The notes below the pieces were generated by a model. It searched no databases. It was not told the DNA's origin and was given only the letters and a program-made list of their open reading frames with translations. A stretch of 32,352 nucleotides of DNA, from assembly GCA_020650975.1 (NCBI GenBank), contig JAIPMN010002031.1, positions 1-32,352 of the forward strand, given 5' to 3'. Every line of letters begins with the position of its first letter. Position 1 is the stretch's first letter. Source of the stretch: Apostichopus californicus (taxonomy: Eukaryota > Echinodermata > Holothuroidea > Aspidochirotida > Stichopodidae). Position numbers and translations under genes: made by a program. Positions 1-10,000 of the stretch are shown in pieces.

Positions 1-814
1 AGTTGCATGTAAACTAACGATAACATTACAACACACAAATCGTCACTACAGAAGATTTTTCCGACTTTCACCTACCAGCGACTTTGGGTGGTAAAATTAG
101 AAGGGCATACCGAAAGAGGGCAGTGCTGAATAGCTTATCCAGTGCAAAATACACAGTACTGCAAGAATGCAGTTGTTGTGAGGAGATAGGGAAGTGCGTG
201 TTTAAGTAAATTCTAAACTCACTGAACTATTTAACGCTGTAGCCTTTTGTTTTTCAGCCTTTTCTGTCTGATAACGCCAAACTTGGGTACTCATCAAAAC
301 ATTTAAGTATTAAACTTGTTACCTCCAGTAATAAAATGTCTTGACATTTATATATATATAATTGAAATTGTAGTGAGTTGTCAAATCCATATCAGTGAAA
401 GAGCTTCCAGCCTCCACCGGGATTCACACCCGTGCCTCCCACTTTATATGGATTACACCCTAACCTACTAAGCTTTACCAGAAGTTAATCGGACTCTAAC
501 AAATCACACATTAATTTTGAGTTTCATTTACTGTTAACTGTGTTGATACAGTCTCAGCACAATTGGGCAAACATCCACACAGAACACTTAATGCTGCAGT
601 GTTTCGCTTCACTGTATTTTAACATTATGGAAACACAACAATCTATGTATGCACAGTCCGTTACTTATAACGAGATACACTAACAGAATGCCACTAAACA
701 GAATCAAAAACTGGATTTTGCCCATCTTCTGATGTTTAACACTGCATGTTTTGAATATTTATGGTATTTATAGATGAAAATTAATATCCCTGAATTAATA
801 TCTCCACGGCGGAG
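1..814. other. 3' flank / putative 3' UTR of the ATG4 gene
   Basis: AT-rich non-coding sequence following the stop codon on the minus strand. It holds a (TA)n run near 348-362 and a decayed tRNA-derived SINE at 361-480. No other gene is seen, and the poly(A) site is not resolved. Confidence 0.5.
361..480 (-). repeat. Degenerate tRNA-derived SINE, copy 1
   Basis: Same family as 4098-4222. In the minus direction it has a worn A-box region, GGGAGGCACGGGTGTGAATC (damaged B box), then the family's 3' unit (CCGGTGGAGGCTGGAAG ... CAACTCACTACAATTTC) and a (TA)n end. Its B box is broken (GGTGTGAATCC rather than GGTTCGAATCC), so it is an old copy. Confidence 0.75.
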
Positions 815-1006
815 TTAATCTAATAGGACAAAATCCTCCGAGGCTGTTACTGGTGAGATGAGTTTGCCTTCTTCGTTCACGTGTCGGACCCTCAGGTATC
901 TCTCGTTTCTCGTCGAAATCTCGTGTTGGGCATTCCACTCTCGACAGCGCCCCTCCCTGATGATGAACATCGGGTAATCTTTACCACTTCCTGGTGGATT
1001 GATCAC
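815..1006 (-). CDS. ATG4D: ATG4 exon 10: C-terminus and stop
   Basis: Acceptor TCTCTAG|GTGATC; 63 codons then TAA at 817-815, residues 937-999. It begins [20 protein letters not shown], with YPMF matching human ATG4D RYPMFTLAEG. It ends SEDFVLLD, matching ATG4D SSEDFVFL and ATG4C EEFVLL. The tail has the form acidic-F-x-x-L, a plausible C-terminal LIR (F995-L998). The block between YPMF and the tail is short. No clear AATAAA was found in the 814 bases downstream; the reversed TATAAA-like words near 758-772 are weak candidates only. Confidence 0.95.
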   Translation of the reverse strand: MINPPGSGKDYPMFIIREGRCREWNAQHEISTRNERYLRVRHVNEEGKLISPVTASEDFVLLD

Positions 1007-4000
1007 CTAGAGAGATAGCAAGAGCATAAAAAAAAATATATATATTTTGGTGAATTTAAGGAAAAGATAATACTGGACAATGAAAAATAAATTAATTTTT
1101 TTTAAAAATTTAAAAAATAAAATATAAAAAAAACGTTCTTGTATCGTTTCCCTGACCGATAATATTGCCTATAAAACCTATATAAATATATGCATTACAT
1201 ATGTTTTTTTAATACATAAAGAACTAATACAGTTGAGAGGTGGGTGGGGTTTCCCCTTTTTTCAACTCTGAAAGAAAGAATATTTTGGCATTATTATTAA
1301 GAAGACAAACACCTTTGATGAAAACAGATTGGTATATTACATATATACTCAGGAAAATGATATCGTGCTAAATATATCAAACATGGTATAAATTCAAAAC
1401 AAAACAAAGCCCCTCATTTTTTTGGTACCTGGCAATAGTTCATAAAAGCAGAGGTATTAACAAAGTCACATTTTCTTGAAACTTTTGGCAACTCTTGAAT
1501 CTGTTAACATGCTAACAATTAGGACTGAAATCTACAACAAATTTCTGCAACAAACAGATGGAAGCAGATAAATACTCTTTAGAGTCTGAATCCACAGACG
1601 ACTAAGGCAAATATACATTCTAGGAATGGTAGAATGAAATGCTAAGGTTGTGAGGAGACAGGTAAGCGAGGAGTGAGTAAATATAAGATAGTCTTCACCT
1701 GCTGGATCTCGAGGCAGAATTTATCAAAGTCTTCCCTGGTTTTGAGGTAGAAACCGATCGTACAGCTTGGATCCATCTTGGTTATTGCCATTTTTCTTGG
1801 CGACATGCAATGGAAAGTCTGAATGAAAAAAAAAAATGAAAAAAATAACCATAATTCATGATTTCTAGGTTCAATCCATTTTGAATGTAAAATCTATATT
1901 ACTTGCAGTGCAAAAATGCATGTTACCAGCATGCCCGTTTATCTTACATGCACCGTAGACAGGTAAACTGGGCATGAAGGAAAGTATAAAGTTACGATAC
2001 ACAATTTTTTTTGGGGGGGGGGCAATTTTCTTTTAAATATATTTTTGAAATATCGGTTGTGTTCTTATGTGACACTGTCATCCCCCCCCCCCCTCCCCTA
2101 TTTTTTTTGGAGTGATTCTGGCAGTATATCAAAGTCCGGATTCCTGCTTGAACTAATTTCTCAGTAAAGGACATAAGAAAGTGATTGTATAAATATTTAC
2201 TTAGAAGACAAAATATTTCTCAATTTCTTACCCAAATTGGAAAATCTTTCTCTTTCATGTCAACTACGGATTGACAGTAGTGAGGATCCAAATGGATCAA
2301 TTTCTCATCTGAAATGAAAATAAGGTCAAAGGTTGATTCAAGACTCAAGCAAAGTGATACCTAGTAATTACTTTCCTTCAACCACTAATAAATGAGCAGT
2401 AGTCGCTTCTAATGTGTTACTGACAACAATGCCACTCACTGATTTTTCCTTAATACTCGAGTCTTTAGACCCGGAAGATACCTTAAAAAGGTAAAAAGAA
2501 AACCCCAAGAGGGTATGGCAGGGGTGAAAACCACTCCAGAGGATAGACATTTTCTATGCTTGTAATTATTCGTTTCCTTACCTTTGGTTCTTTGTGGTGT
2601 GTACTTTTTTTTTTTTAAACCCAAAACAGAATTTCTTGTTACCATTCTGCATGTTTGACTTAATTTTAACTATTTCTTATTACATTATATAAAAAGACAG
2701 AACAGAGACTGGGAAATATCAAACTTTGAAAATAGCGCAGACACTTTTGGCTAGAATGGGATTGGAACCAGCTGGATACCTCTAGAAATCCCTCTTCTGC
2801 CACTTTCTGAGTTGTATCCAGTTATAAGAAGTTTATATTATTATTATTATTATTATTATTATTGAGTTGTATCCAGAGAAGATGGGGCATGTTCCTTGGT
2901 TACACAGTATGGAGGGTACTGTGGGTTCTGTCTGGCACCCCCAAGCAAAGAAATGGCTATAAAGGGATCGCCACCAACTAAGGGCTGTGTAGCTCAGTTG
3001 GTAAAACAATGGGTTGTTATCCCCAGGGGAACAAGTTAGAATCCCTTTCCTATCCCAAAATTTTGTTTGCCCATTTCAGGTTTATATATATCTTTTTTTA
3101 TTTATTACGATTCTAAAACTTATTAACTACTGCTGCTCCTCTAAACATCGGTTCAATATGCTCAGTGTGTGATGACACAAACAAGACATGATGACAAGAA
3201 CCTAATTGATCAACAATGACCACCAGCTGTTATTTACCTTGAAAGCCCACGAAGTAGAGGGAGTGCTTTGGTTTGCCCCCGATGATGCCGATACAGTTGG
3301 TCATCGAGAAGAGTGATTGGATGGGGCGGATGTAGATGTTGTTGACCTCTTCACCACCGAGACGGACCGGGACGAGTATAATCACCGCACACCAGTCACT
3401 GCAACGACATAAAACGGACAAACGGTCAATATCGGTAGATTCAATGAGAGATACATCACCAATAATTCTGGGGTTTTTCTAGGTGGTTTTTTTTCCAGCT
3501 GGATAAGTAAGTTTGGCTGCAACTGTTAGTGACCAGCACCACTTCTTGGTCAGGTATTTGTATCTCTGATGAGAGACGGTGGTACTGTAGTTAATCCACA
3601 TGACACCGATGAAACAGTTCCGTGCCTTGAGCGCCTCTCAGGCTGGATATGTGCGAGTATTAGAATCACCATTACTACTGTAGTATTATCATTATTATTA
3701 AGTTACCGACTTCCTCAAGACTGCCGTATACTTTTCGCAGAGAGACTTGAAATACAAGTACTGTACTACTGTGCATCAGCATGCATGAGTACAGAGTACG
3801 GGTAGATTTATCATTTGGTCGGACAACTACAAGTACTTCATCTTGTACTAGTATCCATAGTACATTTCTAACATGCCCTGAGTATGAGGACAACTGCAAG
3901 TACAATTCCATTACAGTTAGGAACCCGCAATTTGAGAAAATATGAGTAACAGTAAAATATGAGCACTAGAAGCCTGCTAAAGTACGTTGTGACACTGTCA

Positions 4001-7000
4001 CAGGTGATAAGTCAATTTGTTTGTTCATTGAAACTGTCATGAAATAAATACTCAATATATATGTATCTCTCTCTCTATATCTATATACAAATATATATAA
4101 TTGAAATCGTAGTGAGTTGAGAAATCCAGAACAGTGAAAAAACTTCCAGCCTCCACCGGGATTCGAACCCGGGCCTCCCGCTTTATATGCGGACACCCTA
4201 ACCACTAGGCTATGGACGCTGATTGTATGTCCAGAGGTTCGCAACCGGTAAGGAAGGTCGTAAATCCATGGTAGGCATAAGTACAAATATATATACATAT
4301 ATATTAAAGAAACATTTGTAAATCATGACTCTGTGATATTGGTAGTCCCAGAACATGGACTTGCTGTACTGACATATTTTTTCATCTCAATACTGTAAGG
4401 TATCTATGATGAGTATGATGTAATTTACTGTTCAATTTGAAAATCAGTAAAATCAAACTACATTTTAAGTGAGTCTAAAAACAAACAGAAAGTATGAATT
4501 AATCACTGATGAATAACTCAACACAAGTGAAAACAAGGAAACAGCAATTGACAAGCTCTTGACAGTAACGAGCCTGCAGGGTTTGGCCCTCTCACACAGA
4601 GGAGGTACAGGAAGTTAATTAACTAAAGTAAAACCTGCAATCATATCTAGTTAATGATTGTAAGAAACAAAAACTGACCAGCACCAAAAGTAATCAGTTT
4701 TGTTTAATAACTTGAACTAAGATCCACTCAAAATGTCCAATGAGTAGTTTTTTGTTTGTTTCAACATACAAGGGGTTACAGAAATATGATCATAGTTTTT
4801 AAAAATAAATATGACATAATTATCAGGCACTTTCTGAGTACCATTGCTGCACAATAGCAGTAATGTACAGTACAGGACTTTCAATTTATTCAACAAACTT
4901 AGAACAGGTTTGGTTTTTGGAAATGATGGTTTTTTAGAAATGACAAAAAAAGAGAAGGAAATACCAACAAATTCAACAATAAAGATGTTTTGAATCCTGT
5001 AGATATACTGTATCATTTTGCTAACATTGTAGTGTGAGATGACAGGTTGAACCGACAAAAAGTAAAATACATTCTGGCATCTAGTTTGAAAGTCAACAAA
5101 CTATGGAGAGCGATTAAACAAGTGGGTCGCGATCAATACTTGGTGGATCACAGGAATTTTTCCAGATGTTGGAAGATTTATCTACTGTATGTGTATTCAG
5201 AGCTTGATAATGATAACGATAATGGACATTTATAATGCGCCAGTATCCGTGAAAAAAGACGCTCATGTCACAGTGACACAAATAGTGGGACAGCAAAACA
5301 AAAAACAGTAAACATAGTACAAGACAAAAATGCAAGCAAAAATGGGCAACAGTGAACAATTAATTAAACAGTTTTCATCAGATGAGTCTTGAGAGAGCTT
5401 TTAAAAGAAGCAAGAGATGGACTGTGTTTTACATATTCTGGAAGGCTGATTCCACAGAGTAGGGGCAGCAGCAGCAAAAGATCTTTTGCCCCATGATCGA
5501 CTTGACCGATTTTCACACAGAAGTAATTTATTGTGTGATCTCAGTAAACTGCGATTTGCGTGATATGGTTGCAGGAGTTGTAGACAATTATTTAACAATA
5601 AGTCCATAGTCCAAGCTCTCTATTACACATTTTAAGGATCCATTCTTAGGGGTTGGGGCAGGGGTGGGGGCAGCGGGTTTGATGTGTCTTTGCTCAGTCC
5701 TCATGGAAGATCCTGAGTCATGGAGCCGATCTGTTTGTGGACTGCTGATCTAGATGTTGACGGTGGTAGATACTTGTTATAACAAACACTACCCTCTCAG
5801 TACTTGTTATTATAAACATGTTCCCTGTACTTGTTATAACAAACATGACCCCCCCAGTACATCTTACAGTATTATAAACATGATCCCTGTACTTGTTATA
5901 ACAAACACTACCCCCCCCCCATACTTGTTATTATAGATATGATCCTTGTACTTGTTATAACAACCCCTCCCCCCTGTACTTGTTCCTACACTCTCCTGTA
6001 TAACTCGGATTGGTCATACTGTACAGTAGCTTACAGAGAATATTGCATTCACACAAACGCTTTAATATTTGCGAGAAAGTTTCCAAAATCAACTAAATTG
6101 CCAAAACACACCCATTTCCTTTACCATTTTTATAGTTTTCAACATACCGTTCAGTAACATGTGGGAACCAGTGTTTGCAATAGGATGCGCGATTGCCAGA
6201 TTCCCGCAATTTATCTGCTTTCTCTTAGGAGGAATTTCCGCAACGGTTCCCAGTACTTCCCGAAACTTGCACCATGACAGTAGTTACAAAACTTGCCAAT
6301 AAGGAGCCAGATATTATAAAGTTTTGTTGATTTTTGTAAGGAGTAATGTGATTGGTCAAATCTTTCAGAAAACACTGGCTTCATTAGTGCCGCACTGCAC
6401 AGTGTGTACTGTGTGTATCTGTCGCAATGGTCTACCATGTGTACTGCACTGTATGTACTATATGTTCGTCAAATCTCGGTACGGGCATATGTACGTACAT
6501 CTAACTACTAACATTAGGGTAATTCCCACCCCCTCCCCCAAAAAGTAATTGGGGATCTCCCCCCTCCCCCTTTTCAACATCCTAGCACTAACACTGGTGG
6601 GAGTACCAGTTTCTGTACAGTATACACTATACAGTGATATCCTGCCTGACAAAAAAAAAAAAAAAAAGCCCCAAACTCAGAATATCCATTCCAGCCACTT
6701 CCCTTTGTTTCCATGTGTAGTACTGGTGATATGCACTGTAACTTCTATTTGTATACTATTTCTTTGTCACTCTTTGAGAACCAGACAGTGTTTACAGTAA
6801 CAATTCTAGTTCCTTGTTGTCAGCTGATATTAGTAACGTAACCTGAGATAAGTCACGTCAGTCACACAACCGTAATGTAATCTCTGAGAGAGATTACACA
6901 ACCATAGTTTTGTCTAAAGTGCATAACCTCAAAAATCAAAAGCAATCTGCTGCATTCCATCACTAAAATTGTATTTTCGTTGAAGATGGAAACCCTTGTG

Positions 7001-10000
7001 TGTACAGTCCACCAGTCTCACTCATATGGTGACAGGTGACAATCTTGGTGACTGTCACGTTGGTGAACACATGACAATAATTACATAATTATATAAAGTA
7101 CTGAAAGCAAAGCTTTGTGTAGAGTTGGTTGGTAGGTGATGATCAGTTTCAAAACAACACCAGCTCTTTTTAGATGTAGGAAGTCACTTTTAAACTGAAC
7201 TGTCTAAATCTAAAATGCAAACATTTCATCTGCCTCAGTTTTTTGTTAATTTTTTTCAAAACTGACGAAAAACCCTTCTCAATAATATCCAGGAAAGCAT
7301 GTGACTTCTGCCAATGATGTAATGATTTATTTACAAAAGTCACAAGACTTGGCTGACGTGTTATAACCTGATGCAGTAATTAGTAATTAACACTAAATGA
7401 TTAATCTCGCGGTCATTAAGCAATAGTACCGTTCAGTTTAATGAGGAATCATTTCCTGAAACTGGAAACTGTCACACACAGTCAGAACAAAGATTAACCA
7501 CCTGTAAAAGGTGTAATGTTACAATGTATTTAACGGCAAAAATTATCACACCTGTAATTAAGTCAAAATAAAATAAAACTGTTAGCAAACTGCTTATCCA
7601 CTATCTGAGAGCCTGTGTAGGAGAATACATGTGTAAAAGTAAGTTGGCCTGACGTTTCGATCCTAGCAGGATCTTCTTCAAAGGCTAAATGACAAGTAAC
7701 AGTAACAGACGGAACAAAAACACGCACAGAATACAGACAGGTTAATGAGTATGGTGAACACAAAGAGATAGATGTAAGGGGATTAGTAGACAAGGGATGG
7801 AGAGAAGAAAGAAAGAAACCGAACGTCAGGCCAATTTAATTTTACACTGTAATTAAATCCTCTACAAAAGAGAAAATCTATGGGTTTCTCTGAAATGCAG
7901 ACATATACCGTAAGTAGTGTGCATAAGTGCAGTTTTTACTATAATCTCATCATTATTAAATACAGATGAGCCGGAAGACCAGAGGGGCGGCGGGTGGGGG
8001 GGGGGAGGGTTTGTTTATCTCCCCTCTTTTTAGCCTTACACAAAAAATACAATATTGTTTATTATCCCTAAACTTTGCATTTAGACATAATGGTAGGTTG
8101 ATTTGTAAACTTAAGTTCCCAAAACCTCCTACATGGGATTTGACTTTGACGATCTCAGGGGGACATCCCTCCTTTATAAAATCCTGAAACCGTGTCTGAA
8201 ATCTAAGGGAATTTGTTTTTCTCGGCGAGAGAAATTTAAATTTGTGTATCTCAACGAGGAAGTTAAAGTAATATTACCTCATTGAACCAAAAACAACCGT
8301 ATCACATTATAATTTCCATTATCACCAGGCCAGAGGGGCGAGGGGTGGAGGGTCTGTTTATCTCCCCTCTTTTTGGCCTCACACAAAAAATACAATAGTG
8401 ATTATTATCCCTACACTTTGCATTTAGACAAAATGGTAGGTTGATTTTACAGTCTAAATACTTCCCAGAATGCACCATTTGATTTGTAAACTTTAGTTCC
8501 CAAAAACCTCCTACATGGGATCTGACTTCGACGATCTTTTGGGGACATCCCTTCTTAATAAACTCCTGGTCCCGTGTCTGAAATCTAAGGTATTTGTTTT
8601 TTCTGGGCGCGAGAAATTTAATTTTGAGTATCGCAACGAGGAAGTTAAAGTAATAATTACCTAATTGAACCAAAAAAACAACCGTATCATGTGATAATTT
8701 CCCGAACTAGTTCCTCGTCCCTAATACCGTCTATGACATAATAATTTGCAAAGCTGTAAAGTTACCTGGAATATTCTTCCTCCGTGGGACTGTTGCTGTT
8801 GTTACTGTGAGTTGCTTCACCATCATTCTCTCCCACGCCATGTTTGATGCCAGCGGTATCCTCTTTTCCTGTCTTCTTTATCTCTTCCTCACGAGTAGCT
8901 TCGTTTTCACTTTCTGAAAGACCTCTGTCGTTTCTACGGTCCGTTGAGCCGGCTTTCGTTTCTGACTTGTCCGCACCGGCCGGACCGGTGGATATCGACG
9001 GTCCTTCGTCTGTCCGTCCGTCCATCTCGTCGGCTGTGTCTTTCTCACCCAACGATTGTTTTAGTACTGCACCCAGTCCATCGTCTGACCTCTCCACTTT
9101 GGACGCTCGGTCCTGATATGAATTTACCGTGTCGGCAGTGTCGTTCAAGTTTTGTCCGTCTCGATCGTTTCCTCGACTGTTACTTGAATACTTGTCCCAT
9201 TCGGAATCAAACTGCCGTAGGACTGTTTCGAAAGAATCCTCGCTTGCGTTCGTTTCTTTGTCGACGCCACTCCCGACGGATGAGTTTCTCTCTTCCGCCG
9301 TACCGGGTGAATCTTCACCATTATTGCACGTCGTTGTTTCAGTTTCATCTCCGACTACCGCAAAAGAACTTGAAGAACTCTGCTGGTGCAGCAACTCTTT
9401 CCTCTCTGCAGAAGAATGCTGGCTCGCTTCTCGCGACAGATCCCCCGTGCTGCTCCCGACCGAGTCTCTTTCGGGAACGTCGTGGTAGACGGGTTTCACC
9501 AACTTCTTCCTCCTCCTGGTGCAGAGATCGATCACATCTTGTTTGTAAACTGCAAAGAAATATAACAAACATTGTTTATTAAAAATCATTAGTTCTATGT
9601 ATCAAGTATGACTACAATACAATTTTTTGGGCTTTATCTATTTATAAAAAAAACGATTCCTTTTTTTTTCTTCTATAAGACAGATTTTCACCTTAACACA
9701 CCTTCTTGGTTTCTGAGTTTACCTCCGAATTACAATCTTTACCTAATAAACTGCCAACTGTGTAGAAGTAATGTCTGCTTCATTGTAAACTATCGTACAC
9801 CTTCTCCTTATCAATATACACATAAATAATGTCAGGCCTTTAAGGAGGATTTCTTCTGGGGTGGTGCGTTTACTGAAGACGTGGACCTTTCATTGAACAC
9901 CATCATGGAGGAGGGGGTCGATTTTGGTATAACTCCCCATTCCCAACCACTCCCCCACCCGACCCAAATTACATGATTTGTCCAAGCTGGTTGAAAACAT

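Larger units (their letters stand above)
2309..3237 (-). other. ATG4 intron 7
   Basis: 929 bp. It holds a 41 bp retro-insertion with target-site duplication (2808-2876) and a tRNA-like fragment (2983-3055); otherwise nothing is recognised. Confidence 0.9.
3399..8765 (-). other. ATG4 intron 6, repeat-rich
   Basis: 5367 bp separating the insertion exon from exon 7. It contains a SINE (4098-4222), a LINE 3' end (5205-5640), a C-rich minisatellite (5771-5989), a foldback element (7631-7847) and a tandem-duplicated repeat (7979-8702). Between these I see only AT-rich sequence and homopolymers. Confidence 0.9.

Noticed and set aside
4150-4222. Functional tRNA gene
   Set aside because: The cloverleaf is good but the anticodon would be AUA, the acceptor stem has a mismatch, and the sequence continues into a body shared with another degenerate copy, so it is a SINE.
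3966-4298. 110-codon minus-strand ORF as a protein gene
   Set aside because: Its middle ([11 protein letters not shown]) is just the translated SINE B box region; such readings are common wherever this SINE inserts.
8844-9488. Other open frames opposite or overlapping exon 6
   Set aside because: Shadows of the same coding exon in other frames.
8944-9582. 212-codon open frame on the plus strand
   Set aside because: It is antisense to ATG4 exon 6; the GC-rich codons of the real exon keep the opposite frame open. It has no homology or splice context of its own.
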